In this document: piece by piece, positions 10,267-21,977 of the stretch | Numbering within the stretch: position 1 is the first letter of the stretch | Layout of the letters: each line of letters begins with the position of its first letter | DNA from: Stramonita haemastoma | Lineage: Eukaryota; Mollusca; Gastropoda; Neogastropoda; Muricidae | Length of the DNA: 43,808 bases | Direction: 5' to 3' | Assembly: GCA_030674155.1 (NCBI GenBank) | Contig: CM060344.1 | Location: forward strand, 26,533,887-26,577,694 | Translations under genes and position numbers: made by a program | The notes under the pieces: generated by a model | The model's database searches: none | Told to the model about the DNA's origin: nothing | What the model saw: only the letters and a program-made list of their open reading frames with translations

Positions 10267-10835
10267 GGAAGGACGGTGGCAGGATGGTTAAGACGTTCGC
10301 CTGCCAATATGTAAATCGTGAGTTTCTGGGTTCGTACCCAGCCTCGCCCTTTCTTCCCAGTTTGACGAAAAAATCGAACTGAATGTCAAAGTCATTCGGA
10401 TGAGACTCGAAACCGAGGCCCCGTGTGCGAATGCACGCAGAACATCTTGCGCACACGTTAAAACCCCGTTCCACCTTTCGGAAGAGTAGGCCATCGTGTG
10501 TGCCGGTAGGAGCGGATGACAAAATTATAACAAACCAGCATGCACTTAGGTGTCGTGTTTAGACACCATCCCTGAGGAAAAATCGGGGAGTTGGAGTCCC
10601 AGAGCGGCTCGGGGCTGTAGGTATATGGCAACGTTCTGGTGACTCCTGCGACGGTACTGGAACCATTCGTACCGGTCAATGCCCTTCCAATGGATCATTC
10701 CAGTGCCGTGGAGAGGGGGGGTCTGCTGCATGGGTAACAGCTTGCCCTCCATACATACTTGCCCAGGCTTTGCGCTCTAAAGACTAGAGCGCAACTCCAT
10801 AGTCTTCCGAGACTGATGAGTGCCTACTACTACTG
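10267..10835 (+). mobile_element. SINE-2 copy with (TAC)n-type tail
   Basis: Head, linker and core almost identical to the copy at 5903 (B box with one change, GGTTCGTACCC). After GGGGAGTTGGAGT a different 3' part follows, with GCAACTCCATAGTCTTCCGA and CTACTACTACTG at the end. This longer form is about 570 bp. Confidence 0.85.
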
Positions 10836-11898
10836 TTTCTTTCTTTTGGTTTCAACAAAATAAAAAGTCGGAGTTTTTACTTGGTAGTCATATTAATCAG
10901 GACAAGATTTTGAAGTCATATATTATGCTTTTGCAGCACTTTGGTTGTCTGTTGCAGTCAATTTGTCCTCTTTTTGAGTATACCTCGTTTTTTTTTTTAT
11001 CACCATGAAACAAATTGTCTACATCTTGAGAATTTTCCATTAGAAAAAAAGTATTAACAAAAATAACACAAGTAACAGCAGTCTACAAAGAGTGTGACCA
11101 CGTACATGTTCTCATAGTATAAAATATTGTACATGTGAAGGCCACAATAACAACAACAACAACAAAACATTTTAAAACGGTAATCATCACAACTGTGCAG
11201 TTAGCAGTGGAAGAGTACCCCATTCAAGCAAGTCCACTTATATATCTCATGTTTTTAGGCGTCTGTATGCAAGCAGTTTACAATTTCTCTGAAGAAGAGA
11301 AATAGACACAGAAAAGAAATACCAAACGAAAACATGAGACCTTTTATTTCAGTCGAGCACACGACATATGGTTGTGTACATGAAAAAAAAAGAAGAGTTC
11401 TTCCAAAGGTACTATGAACATCTCATACTTCATGTGTTCATATTTTTCAAAAAATACATATCTCTTTAACTACCATGATTTATTTCTGGTTTCGTTTTGC
11501 TTCACTTAAGGTTAGACACAGGTCCAAAAGTGGCCAAATTATTATTATTATTTTTTAGAAATAAAAGTTGATGGATACATTTATGGACATCTTCCTGTGT
11601 GAATTGAAAGAATTCAGGTCGTAAAACATGTCTGTAGAAACAGGTTACTTCTATTTGTTACAGATTAAAAAAAAAAAAACTGTAGGAGTTTGAAACATAT
11701 AGTTTGGGCGGCCATACAAGATTGTTTCCATGGCAACAGGGCAGAAAACTGAGTCATTCTTTGATTTTTATGCTTTACACAAGTGATGCCTTATCAATAC
11801 ATGGCATAACTTTCAACGTAGGCTTGTAAACTACATTTCATCGATTTCAACCCCCATGTCCCAAATTAAGCCATCAATTTTTGTTCGCTGTGTTTCAG
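10836..11898. other. 3' part of GPCR intron, mostly unique AT-rich
   Basis: AT-rich sequence with short A and T runs. No recognised repeat, exon or RNA gene seen. It ends in the polypyrimidine tract and acceptor of the terminal GPCR exon. Confidence 0.5.
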
Positions 11899-12493
11899 AT
11901 ATATGAGGGCGGGGATTGTAGCGCTGGCAGTGTTGGTGCTGGTGGTGATGAACATCTCTCTCAACATTAAGTTCCAGACGGTTCAAGTCACCGACCCCCT
12001 CACCAACACCTCCACCTACATCGCTCGTCTCAGTCCCCTCTACCTCCGCCACAGTGTGCTCATCGAAGCGTTGTACGGCCACGTACTCTGCGTCTTCCTT
12101 CCTACCACTTCCTTCATCGTCGTCATCATCTGTACCACGGCCATCATCTTTCATCTCAGGCGTACGGCTGATTGGCGACGGAAAACCGTATCCAATTTGA
12201 CGTCAGTGGAGAAGCAGGAAGTGATGGTGACGCGCATGCTGGTGACGGTGTGTAGCGTTTACGTCATCTGCATGGTTCCCAATGTGGCGAGAACGCTGGT
12301 GTTGCTGAGTCACGTGCCAGGGTTTCTACCCTCTGGGCATTTGTGCAATGCCTTCAAGATGACCATTGCTTTGACTCATATGCTGGAGGCTTTCAACGCC
12401 ACAGTCAACTTCTTCATCTACATGAAACAGAGTTCTCGCTATCGTGCTACGCTCAGGCAGCTGTGTTGCTGCTGCAAAACTGTAGAGCAGTAA
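11899..12493 (+). CDS. Class A GPCR, terminal exon (TM4 to C-terminus)
   Basis: Encodes TM4, extracellular loop 2, TM5, loop 3, TM6, TM7 and the tail, with stop TAA at 12491-12493. The first base completes a Lys codon from the exon ending at 5378. TM4 is VALAVLVLVVMNISLNI and TM5 has VFLPTTSFIVVIICTTAIIF with the TM5 proline. TM6 has VYVICMVPNVARTLV, so CxxP is kept but Trp is Met. TM7 ends NATVNFFIYM, with Phe for Pro in NPxxY. An amphipathic stretch SSRYRATLRQL and a CCCC cluster suggest helix 8 and palmitoylation. Loop 2 has no cysteine, matching the missing TM3 cysteine, and contains the glycosylation sequon NTST. The ligand is unknown; the motif set suits a mollusc peptide or chemosensory-type receptor (inference). 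Confidence 0.93.
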
Positions 12494-12590
12494 GGAGAAG
12501 GAGAAGGAGAAAATAGTTTGCTAATTGACATGAAAGGTACACAGGGTTCTACTATTGAGAAAATGGATTCAGATACTCCCAAGTGTGTGT

Positions 12591-12596
12591 AATAAA
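12591..12596 (+). promoter_or_regulatory. Polyadenylation signal AATAAA of the GPCR
   Basis: Canonical hexamer about 100 nt after the stop, followed by a GT-rich stretch (AGTGTGGG). This gives a 3' UTR of roughly 110-130 nt. Confidence 0.75.
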
Positions 12597-12758
12597 GGAT
12601 CATGATTCTTTTTAGTGTGGGTACTACTTTAAAATAATTGTTACACGTCTGAGTTTTTTGAGTCCTACTGAGTTTGTTGTCGGTATTGTTCTGTTGTTGT
12701 TGCTGATGATGGAACTGATGATGATAATGCTGCTGCTGCTGATGATGGGGGGGGGGGG

Positions 12759-12770
<12 letters not shown>

Positions 12771-12831
<61 letters not shown>
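12771..12831. repeat. (GA)n microsatellite after a G run
   Basis: A G run at about 12747-12760 then about 30 GA units. The neighbouring 12600-12745 is TGC/TGATGA-rich low complexity. Confidence 0.95.
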
Positions 12832-12833
<2 letters not shown>

Positions 12834-12965
12834 TTTATTCCCAAAGGTCACAGATAAGTATTGATTTTACTTCCTTTTTCCTCTGGCCCTTACCCTGAGA
12901 AGGGACTATCCTTAATAATCACGGCTAAAAGTTTCAACTAAACGCCAAAATATAATGTTGGTATG

Positions 12966-13045
12966 AGAGAACTCGAACTCGAACTCGAACTCGAACTCGA
13001 ATGTTTTATTGAGGAAATATGGATAAGCCAGAGGCTTCTTTACAC
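12966..13045 (-). mobile_element. LINE 3' tail with (GAGTTC)n
   Basis: On the minus strand: CCTCAATAAAACATT followed by about five GAGTTC units and CTCTC. This is the same layout (AATAAA, short GAGTTC-type tandem tail) as the LINE ends at 35200 and 43350. The body upstream on this strand, 13046-13400, is AT-rich and not recognisable. Confidence 0.6.
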
Positions 13046-13407
13046 CAGGTCCTCATAAAAACAAACAAAAAAACAAACAAACAAAATACCCCAAAAAACC
13101 CCACCAACAACAAAACCCACTGGCAAACAATCATAAGAATTATATAACATATAGATATAGTAAAGCAAATGATAAGCTTAATTACTTAGTTATTTATATA
13201 ACCAACTATCCAACTACACTCACAATTACAGGCACAAGCAAAATCTTAATATACGCTGTTCCAAGTCACAACCCTTAGTATTAGTCTTATCCAACTTCAC
13301 ACTCTAAATTACAAATTCAAATTATTCTACGCTGACAAGACAAAACACATCCCTACACTATTTCAATGACACGAAAGCGAGAAACTAAGTTCAAAACAAT
13401 CAGATTT

Positions 13408-13410
<3 letters not shown>

Positions 13411-13501
<91 letters not shown>

Positions 13502-13583
13502 CCCCTCTCTCTTCTCTCTCTCTCTCTCTCATCACACTCATAAAATAATACAATTTATATGACTGCCTATAGGAATAAACATA

Positions 13584-13675
<92 letters not shown>
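13411..13675. repeat. (CT)n and (GA)n microsatellites in opposite orientation
   Basis: CT at 13411-13529, a 60-bp unique spacer, then GA at 13592-13675. The two form a long imperfect inverted repeat able to fold back. Confidence 0.95.
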
Positions 13676-13677
<2 letters not shown>

Positions 13678-13823
13678 TGCAGAAAAAAATCATATATTTG
13701 TCAATCTACATCTGCCATCAACAAAATAAAGTCAATCGGGAAACTGACATCAATGATAATAATAAAAACACGCACGACAGGTTGGAAAAATGAACAATTA
13801 AAGCATAATACCAAAAGAGCTCT

Positions 13824-13869
13824 GTGTGTGTGTGCGTGTGTGTGTGTGTGCGTGTGTGTGTGTGTGTGT

Positions 13870-13937
<68 letters not shown>

Positions 13938-13960
13938 CGCGAGCGCGCGCGCGCGTGCAT
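13824..13960. repeat. (TG)n then (CG)-rich microsatellite
   Basis: TG units to about 13934 then GAGCGCGAGCGCGCGCGCG. Alternating purine-pyrimidine, so a potential Z-DNA site. 13961-14488 is AT-rich with no gene seen, apart from (GC)n at 14342-14357. Confidence 0.93.
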
Positions 13961-14488
13961 GTGAGTTGCGCATACGTGTGCGTGTGTATTAGTAGTAGTC
14001 TTCAATTTTACGTCCTTCCACACAAAGTGATACCGAACAGGGGATGGGGGAGGGAATATTAATATTAAAAAAAAAAAGAAGATAAAAAATAAAGATAAAA
14101 TAAGATGAATACATAGATGATAAAATTATTAAATTACAATAAGAACAATAAAAACAACAACAACCTAAACCCCCTTTATGATAAAAGTATATAATGATAT
14201 TGATAATAAGAAATATTGATAAAATCCAGAGGGAAAGGGAGAGAGAAAGAGATACAGACAGAGAATGGTAGGGGGTGGGATAATGACTAAAGATGAATCA
14301 AGATTTAGGAAATAATTATATACAATTTTAATGGAGTGTTAGCGCGCGCGCGCGCGCCACGCGTGTGTATGTTGGTGCAAGTGGGTAGTTGTGGCTGAAG
14401 ATCTCCTCATCATATTAAGCAGAACTGTATGCTGAAAATTAAATCAACAGGAAGGAATAAAACTCAATATAGAACAACGATGATATAA

Positions 14489-14745
14489 CTACAACAAATG
14501 CCCTATGAGACTTAACAAGAAACCCTTAGCAATAGCAAACACCAACTGAGTATTCTTCAAAACTTGTTCAGGGCAAGTTTCATGAAAGCTGGGTAAGTAA
14601 GGTTTTAAATTCCTGCATTCAAGTACAATATGGGTGTTTGATATAGGACAGTTTCCACATAAGCATTTAGCATCCTTGATAATTTTGTGATAAAAGCATT
14701 TAATCGGATTCTATGAAGTACTGACTTAAAATTTTTAATTTGACA
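14489..14745 (-). mobile_element. LINE C-terminus, zinc-knuckle type, frameshifted
   Basis: Minus-strand translation gives KDAKCLCGNCPISNTHIVLE, then CRNLKPYLPSF and a stop at 14491-14489. CxC..C...H...C is a LINE C-terminal zinc knuckle. Just upstream, another frame reads VLHRIRLNAFITKLS, so there is one frameshift between them. The lineage appears different from the 34 kb and 42 kb copies. Confidence 0.7.
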
Positions 14746-14824
14746 TTTCTGTAAGTCTTTGACTGATCTATTCTTTCAAAGATTTTTTTCTGGTTCGAAC
14801 CCATTTTATAAACTGTTCTTTGCT

Positions 14825-14907
14825 GTATTTAAGCGTTTTGATTTGTTTTTACAAGATATAGCGCTATATAAGTTCCATGTATTATTATTATTGTTATTAT
14901 TATTTTG

Positions 14908-14953
<46 letters not shown>

Positions 14954-15012
14954 GACTATTATTATTATCATTATTATTATTACTATTATTATTATTATCA
15001 CTATATTATTTC
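14825..15012 (+). repeat. SINE/LINE 3' tail with (ATT)n
   Basis: GATATAGCGCTATATAAGTT then CCATGT and about 115 bp of ATT. The same tail sequence ends the SINE-2 copy at 5903 and occurs at 16215-16280. Confidence 0.8.
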
Positions 15013-15040
15013 CGTGAATATTGTGTGTGCGCGCGCTCGC

Positions 15041-15207
<167 letters not shown>

Positions 15208-15334
15208 ATAAATAAATGAACGAATGAATAATATATTTTTCGATGTTACAGATAAGCATTCAAGACTTTTTTCATCCAGCCCTTGCCGTGATTAAGGACC
15301 CCCCCCCTCCAAAAGAAAAAAGTTTAAAGAAAAA

Positions 15335-15340
<6 letters not shown>

Positions 15341-15396
<56 letters not shown>
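15341..15396. repeat. (GA)n microsatellite
   Basis: About 28 GA units following an A-rich run. Confidence 0.95.
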
Positions 15397-15400
<4 letters not shown>

Positions 15401-16784
15401 AGAGGTGTACTGTGTTATAAATCATGCGCACATACTTAACACGCATGCAAACGCAAGTCATTCATGAATGGAACTCGGAACTAAATGACTTGTTCAAGAT
15501 TCAGTTTATTTCGAGTCCTATGACTTTTGTACATATTTTGTACTACATACATCCAAGTGTTGACAACCCTTTTTTTTTTTAATCATTCTGTAGCTTCCAT
15601 TTTTTGTTTTATTTTATTTCTTGCTGCGAGCCGGCTACCCAACCCCAACTGCAGCTGCGCAGAAGGGGGCGTAGGCTTTTCCCAGTGCTCTGACCAGCAG
15701 TGTGACACAGTGACTGACCAACCCACCGACTTTTGTTCGCTTTTGAATTTTCACACCCATGTGACATATCCGACCAGAATGACAAATGTTCATTGAAATA
15801 TGCTTTTAAAACACATAAGTCACAAAAATCTTATTTCCAGCCATGTTATCTTTATACAGCCAGAAATCACAGGACACCTTAAATAAGTATGCGCAAAAAG
15901 CGCAAGCTTGAAAATTTAAAATGAAAGGGAGTTGTGCAAAGCTGGTAGTTTTTTTTTTCCTAGGAAAGAAAAAGTCATTTGGGTAGTCAAGTGCCAGTGG
16001 TGTGTGCTCACCATTACTATTTTCAGGTATGCGTTTTATCAATTCAGTACAGGGTTTGTTGATAAAAATGGAAGCAATACAAAATGCAATTTTTTTGTGG
16101 TGATACTAAAAAAGAACATGTATACATTTAAAAAAAAATTCAGACGAGCAAGTTTGCACTTTATCACACATGTTGGGATAAGTAATTAAATGGGGGTGTA
16201 CACGATTATCCCCACAGTTTAAGAGCTTTGATTTGTGTGCTCTACAAGATTCAGCGCTATATTAATTCCATATATCATTATCACTATTATCAGTTCATTG
16301 CCAATTGTGATACTAAACTGAGTTCGGGTTGAGAAAGGACTTTAATGAAGTATACTAACAGTACAAGGAAATCACTGATAATATTGCAACTCAAATAAAA
16401 AAAAATTAAAAGCTTAACATGCTGCTGACAAATAGATTTTCGAATTCATCCTTTAATCAGAGTAAAAATTAATTGGAAAGCAGCTTCAAATGCAATACAT
16501 TTCAAAATAGCAATTAAAACGGCTCCAAATGCCAGAATATCTTCAGATAATTACATAAAGCCTTGACCTGAAATGATAGGGGAGGAGGTGGCAAACAAGG
16601 TGGGGGGGGGGGGGGGGCATAGATTAAAATTTTAAATACGACACAAGTCTACTATATATGCCATGCAAAAACATCGTCTAAAACTTCACACATACAGTGA
16701 AGAGATTGAATACATGATTTAAACCATGTCTGTCAGGTTGTTCTGATCAGGAACTGATGCAGGCAACACTCAAAACTGAAATAA
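15397..16784. other. Intergenic sequence with one SINE-type tail
   Basis: Mostly unique AT-rich DNA. 16215-16280 is a lone GATTCAGCGCTATATTAATT-type tail with ATT/ATC repeats. A G run lies at 16602-16617. No gene seen. Confidence 0.45.
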
Positions 16785-16857
16785 AATTAAAATGCCTGTC
16801 AGTATTGTAATTGCCCTTCAGGGATGATTAAAGTGTTGTTGACTTGACTTGACTAAA
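16785..16857 (+). mobile_element. LINE 3' tail with (TTGAC)n
   Basis: TTGCCCTTCAGGGATGATTA can form a small hairpin (CCCTTCAGGG), followed by AAAG and TTGACTTGACTTGAC. This layout is typical of LINE 3' ends. No coding part is recognisable upstream. Confidence 0.55.
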
Positions 16858-17640
16858 ATATCCATTTGAAGGTGAAAAATATGTGAGAAAAATATTGGAA
16901 TCGTCACATACGACTAACCCAAAATTAATACACAACTGCTAAGAAAAAAAGCAACACAATTTCAAGTCTCTAAAGTAAAGATTAAAATAATAAAAGTAAA
17001 AGTTAAAAAAACCCACCCCCAAAACTAAGCATGTAAATTTAAAATCATGTCATTCATTCATTCAAAAAAGGGGCACCGTTATGTTTGGTGGAAAATTGTA
17101 AGGAACGTGTATTGGTTCACATCATGTCACATTTAGCGGTACCAGCATTCTTGCTGTGTATGCAGAAGAAGAAGAAGGAAAAAAAGGAAATCGAGTGACC
17201 CAGTAGCAAAAGAAAAAAAGCACACAAAAAATTGCATGTCCCCGACAGCCAGGACATTTTTATCGTTTTTCGTTCTCGAGGTTCTTTTTTGTGTTCATTT
17301 TTAATTATGTGAATCCGGGACCTCCAACTTTTTCACCCACTTTCTTTTCAGATGGAAAAACAACAACAAACAACAAAATTTATATACAGTACATTTGTGC
17401 TGACACTGGAAATCAGACTGTTGGGAGAGATGCAGATGGACCAGTCTCTCAATGAGCTAGGAGTGCTACGACTTGGGTATTGGGCTTGCCCCTGACTTAT
17501 GGAAAAGTAAATGACAAAAAGGCAATAAGGGGACTGCAAATAATTATACACATAGAATGAAAGGTGGACATTTCTTATGCCAGATTTTGTATTTTAAAAA
17601 AGGGAGATAATTGGGAAATGCTTTTTCTTATTACAAAAAA
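16858..17640. other. Spacer, nothing recognised
   Basis: AT-rich sequence with many short A runs. No supported gene or repeat. Confidence 0.4.
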
Positions 17641-17806
17641 AGGTAAAATGTTCCCATAACCTATGGTGGTCGTTGAAGAGCAAAGCATCAGAGACCTCAG
17701 CTTCTCTAGGAGCCAGCATATTGAGGGCGCGGTGCCCATCTCCTCTCCCTCGCTGCTTTACCTTCCCTGTTTTTAAAGAGGGAAGGTACCCATTTACAGC
17801 CAGTTG
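17641..17806 (-). mobile_element. SINE-3 copy, 5' truncated
   Basis: Reverse orientation of the SINE-3 body (GAGACCTCAGCTTCTCTAGG, GCTGCTTTACCTTCC, GGTACCCATTTACAG). The tRNA-like and 5S-like parts are missing. 17807-18167 holds nothing recognised. Confidence 0.85.
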
Positions 17807-18167
17807 CTGTGACCACTGGAGTTAATCCCGTCTTTCCTTATGCAAGGTTGCCAAAAGAAATGTGCACGGAACATTTTTTTAACGAAAAAATACTGCGATA
17901 ACTGATTTTTTTAAATGCGACACTTCATTGCTTCCTCTACCTCCATCCTTAAAATTCCGGCGAGATTTTTTTTTAAAAGTAAATTTTGTTTACAGCTGCA
18001 AATCGGGCTTTCTAAGATATTTTTGTAGTTGTTGCTAAATCACGCGCACAAACTGATCGATCAAATTCAAGTTATTTCATTAATTAACGGCTGTTTTTCA
18101 TTTAACACTGTAGCATACACTGGCGATGATATATACCTGTGGTATACCATTCCATAGATTTTCCCTC

Positions 18168-18247
18168 ACGCACGCACGCACGCACGCACGCGCACGCACA
18201 CACACACACAACACACACACACAGCACGGACCCGACACACACACCAC

Positions 18248-18318
<71 letters not shown>

Positions 18319-18335
18319 CCACACATCACACACCC
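18168..18335. repeat. (GCAC)n and (CA)n microsatellites
   Basis: GCAC units at 18168-18200 then CA to about 18317 with a CAGCACGGACCCGA interruption. 18336-18861 is AT- and C-rich with repeated CCTT.CTAGCA motifs but no gene. Confidence 0.95.
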
Positions 18336-18861
18336 GACACATACATTCTTTTGTAAATGACGTCCCTTTTCTGCAATGAAATCTCACCGTCTCCCGTAGC
18401 TACTTCCCCCAATGATTATTATTCAATAACAAACGCTTTATATGATTAGCACTGTACCCTCTCCCAATTTCTGTTTTTGAATATTTTTTTTTATTATCAT
18501 TTTATTTTATAATTTTTTTTTATACTAAAATGCAGCTCTCTTCTCCCTCATCCAAAGATAACTCGGATTCACCCATTCTAATGACTTAGCACCCCCTTCC
18601 TATTTCTATTTTTGAATTTTTTGTTGTTGTTGTTGGTAAAATGCAGCGCTCACCTCACCCATTAAATGATAACTCGATCATGCATTCTAGGACTTAGCAT
18701 CCTCTACTTTTGTTTTGTTTTTGAAATAACTGTTCCCTAAAAATACCTCTTTCTTACACCCCCCCCCCCATATACCAGAATAGTCTAAACCCCCCTTCCT
18801 TCCCCCCTTCCTAGCATCCCTTTCCCCCCAAAATTCTAGCACCCCTCTCCTTCCAACCAGG

Positions 18862-19290
18862 ACCGGAGATAGCCAGGTGGTTAGAGCGTTGAGAATTTGC
18901 GCTCGCGATCTGCCGACCCGGGTTCAAATCCCGTCAAAGGGAATTACCCCCCCCACCTCCCCCTGTAGTTAACAGTGCCGACTCCCTCCCTCCCAAATCT
19001 TTCGGGTGAGACTACAAACCGAGGTCGGGTTTGCGAACGACGCAGAACAATTTCGGGAACATGTTAAAACCGGTTCCGCATTTCGGAAGAGTAGGCCATT
19101 GGGTGAGACTACAAACGAGTCGGTTGCGAACGCACGCGAACAATTTAGGGAACATGTTAAACGTTCGCATTTCGGAAGAGTAGGCCATTGTGTGCTAGGG
19201 AATGGATGACAAAATGTACAAAACTGCATGCACACAGGGAATGATGTAAAAAAAAGCACACCGTGCTTGACCTCGAAATAGAATTATACA
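18862..19290 (+). mobile_element. SINE-1 copy with duplicated core
   Basis: Head (TAGCCAGGTGG A box, GGTTCAAATCC B box) and linker are normal. The core and following part occur twice in tandem, at about 19006-19099 and 19101-19195 (GTGAGACTACAAACCGAGG and GTGAGACTACAAACGAG). The usual tail follows. Confidence 0.88.
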
Positions 19291-19739
19291 AAAAATGAGA
19301 AAAATGTGTAACTATTGTGCAACATAATACTATTTTATCCACCTGCTTTGTGTCCACAGTGGGGCAGGGTCAAGAGTTAAGGTCAGTTAGCGTTAGGGTT
19401 AGTGTTAAGAGAGTATGTAGCGGGGTAAGGGTTTGTCCGTCAGCTGGTCGGTCTGAAAAGTTAGAAATTTCATGTGGACACAATAGCACATAGACAAAAT
19501 GGTATGTAGCTATAGACACAATGGTACGTAGCTCGCGATAGTATGGAGTTTTCATCAGAATTGCCTGTTGGATCAACAGCCGAGGCTCTGCACTGGACTT
19601 TCATATTCGCATGATCCACTTTTGCTTTCTGCGGAGATTTCAAGTCTAAAATCCTTTTGAACGAGTTTCATCTATTCAAAAAAAAAAAAGCCTGAAATGA
19701 TTTGGAATCACCGAAGTCAGAATGCGGCTACCTAAATGG
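19291..19739. other. Spacer, nothing recognised
   Basis: Short reiterations of CACAATGGTACGTAGC-like units at about 19480-19535 and GTTAGGGTTAG-like units near 19390. No gene seen. Confidence 0.4.
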
Positions 19740-19800
19740 TTGTGTGCGCGCGCGCGCGCGTGTGTGTATGTATGTGTGTGTGTGTGTGTGTGTGTGTATG

Positions 19801-19837
<37 letters not shown>

Positions 19838-19890
19838 GTGTGGTGTGTGTGCGTGGGCGCTGTGTGTGTGTGTGAGGGGGGGGGTGGGGG
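19740..19890. repeat. (CG)n then (TG)n microsatellite
   Basis: GCGCGCGCGCGCG at 19746-19759 then TG to about 19874 with several interruptions. 19891-20100 is a C-rich spacer with nothing recognised. The run follows a short SINE-5-like tail (CCGAAGTCAGAATGCGGCTA). Confidence 0.95.
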
Positions 19891-20104
19891 TGAGAATGGT
19901 TGCATGTGCCAAAAATCTGGCATTAGGCGAACCTTGGAGCTCTTGTGGAGGAAGGAAAAATGTAATGAAAACGATCAGCCTGCCCTCTTTCTCTGTCCTC
20001 ACTCTCTACATGAGCATCCTACCCCTCCTGAACACTAACACCCCTCTCCCTTCCTTGCCTCCTTCCATCCTGATGTCTTCTCCCCATCTATCTCCTATAA
20101 CAAA

Positions 20105-20246
20105 CCACACACACAGACAACAGAACCCCACACAGACACACAGACACACACAGACACACAGCACACAGACACAGACACACAGACACAGACACACAGACAA
20201 CAGACACAGACAGAAAAGAACAACAGACAGACAGCACAGACACGAC

Positions 20247-20305
<59 letters not shown>
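20105..20305. repeat. (CACAGA)n and (CA)n microsatellites
   Basis: Imperfect CACACAGA units then about 30 CA units, directly before the SINE-1 fragment. Confidence 0.95.
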
Positions 20306-20306
<1 letters not shown>

Positions 20307-20317
20307 ACCATACACCA

Positions 20318-20520
20318 CGTCCTTCGGGTGAGACTATAAACCCGAGGCCCCCCGTGTCGAACGCACGCGGAACATCTTGCGCACACTTTAAATCTTGTTC
20401 TGCTTTTGGGAAGAGTAGGCTATTGTATGCCGGTGGGAATATATGACAACATTTACAAAACTGCATACACACGGGGACTGGATGTAAAAAAGCACAAGTG
20501 CTTATTCCATTATCCTCGAA
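20318..20520 (+). mobile_element. SINE-1 copy, head missing
   Basis: Starts in the core at GTCCTTCGGGTGAGAC and runs through the full tail to ATTATCCTCGA. The 5' end is at the CA microsatellite. Confidence 0.87.
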
Positions 20521-20734
20521 AAAAAAGAGAAAGATATACCACTGGCATAAATCATTGCCACACCGATGTATTCACAATACTGTGAAACTTGTTACCACTT
20601 CTAATAAAAAAACTTGGCAGACTTGAGCTGTTCTCTAACATTACGTTAGTGTTGACCAGAGCATAGTTTTGACCACAGAAATGACAAGTCCTGCTTAAAC
20701 CCATGACCAGACTATTTTTTTAAGGATAATTTCT

Positions 20735-20925
20735 AAGGATGGGAACGCGCGCAGAACATCTTACGCACACTTTAAAACTTGATTCTCTTATCGTTAGAGT
20801 AGGCCATTGCGTGCCGGTGGGAACCGATGACAAAATTTGCACAACTGTATATACACGGAGAGTGGATGTAAAAAAAAAAAAAAAAAAAAAGCACACGAGC
20901 GCTTATTCCATTACCCTCGTAATGA
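20735..20925 (+). mobile_element. SINE-1 copy, 5' truncated
   Basis: Starts at GGGAACGCGCGCAGAACATC within the core and keeps the tail with an expanded A run (about 21 A at 20870-20890). Confidence 0.85.
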
Positions 20926-20929
20926 TTAT

Positions 20930-21734
20930 GAAAAAAAGAGAAATGTAAACATTTAAGACTTTTTCGCGTAAAATATCCACTGCAGCCAAAATCGATGGCT
21001 ATTTGATTTACTCATTTTCTAATTTCTCTTCTTTTTAGGTCTGTGATACTTTGCTGTCCAGCGATTGCATAATTATGTTATGGAGTACATTTATCTTCTC
21101 CAAAAACTGAAGACTTCATAGAAAAAAAGTGCAAAGGTTGGCAGTTCTGCTAGCATGAAGGGGCAGATTATAATAATGCTTTCTTAATTATTTAATAGAT
21201 TGACTGATAAAAAAATTATAGTGCCAGATCCACATAGCATAATCATAAGGACACGAGTACTTTGTGATAAGTCATGAAATCGGATTTCTTTGAAAAAAAA
21301 AATTGCCACTGCGCGTTTGAAGCATCAACGCGAACAGGTTAGGACAAATATTTCTCTAACAAAAAAAAAGGAAAAGAAAAAGACTGCAAGAGATAACATT
21401 TTTTTAAAAATCTCTAATACAATGAAAAGCTATGTCAGGGCCAGATTTTTTCTGTCAAGCAACTATGGATCATTGAAAAAAAAGGACATTGCCGTCATCT
21501 TTCTTTTAAAAAAAAGTAAAAAAAACAAACAAACCTTAACAATTGTGTTAATGTTTGCTTTTTCAGATTTGCTGCCCTTTCTCAGTAGTACTTTGTACAT
21601 ATCTTTTGAAAAACAACAAACTAAGCATAGTTCAATTTAGATATTGATCTGCTACTTAAATTAATAAAAATTCCATCTCCATTATCTTTTGAAAAAATAT
21701 ACTAAGTACAGTTCAATTAGATATTGATCTACTT
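20930..21734. other. AT-rich intergenic sequence
   Basis: A-run-rich DNA with a lone good acceptor-like CTCTTCTTTTTAG at 21038 but no supported exon. It holds the downstream flank of the minus-strand gene. Confidence 0.4.
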
Positions 21735-21754
21735 TTTATTATCTCTTCTTTATT
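21735..21754 (-). promoter_or_regulatory. Two AATAAA polyadenylation signals of the minus-strand gene
   Basis: TTTATT at 21735-21740 and 21749-21754 reads AATAAA on the minus strand, about 180-200 nt after the stop at 21935. Confidence 0.5.
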
Positions 21755-21934
21755 CTCCACTCTCTCCCTCTCTCCCTCCTCCTCCCTCTCTCTCTCTCCT
21801 CTTCCCCCCCCCCTCTCATATACTCTTCGCAACTAAATCTTCAACCCAACCCAAAAAGAACCCCAATCTAGAAACCCACAGACATCCTTGATAGAACAAA
21901 CAAAATACAAAACAGTGCCTATACAGTTCAGGTC

Positions 21935-21977
21935 CTAACAGCACAGAGAATTTTCGTAGTCCTGCTTATCATCTCTA
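21935..21977 (-). CDS. Unrecognised gene, terminal exon
   Basis: The acceptor CTACTCTTTAACTACAG is followed by a base that completes the Gly codon from exon 22199-22264, then RDDKQDYENSLCC and stop TAG at 21937-21935. The phase matches exactly. The final Cys-Cys could be a double-prenylation end, as in many Rab GTPases, but the upstream peptide does not look like a GTPase, so palmitoylation or no modification is equally possible. Codon choice is GAC/TAC/CTG-rich, like the other exons of this gene. Confidence 0.55.

Noticed and set aside
15590..15790. Cys-rich plus-strand exon (PNCSCAEGGVGFSQCSDQQC)
   Set aside because: The cysteine spacing loosely recalls EGF-like modules, but the upstream in-frame part is T-rich low complexity and no donor or second module follows.
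21038..21110. Plus-strand terminal exon after CTCTTCTTTTTAG
   Set aside because: Only about 23 codons before a stop, no partner exon in phase, AT-rich codons.
21935..21977. Calling the minus-strand gene a Rab GTPase from its Cys-Cys end
   Set aside because: The upstream exons lack the GTP-binding motifs (NKxD, SAK) expected in the last 100 residues.
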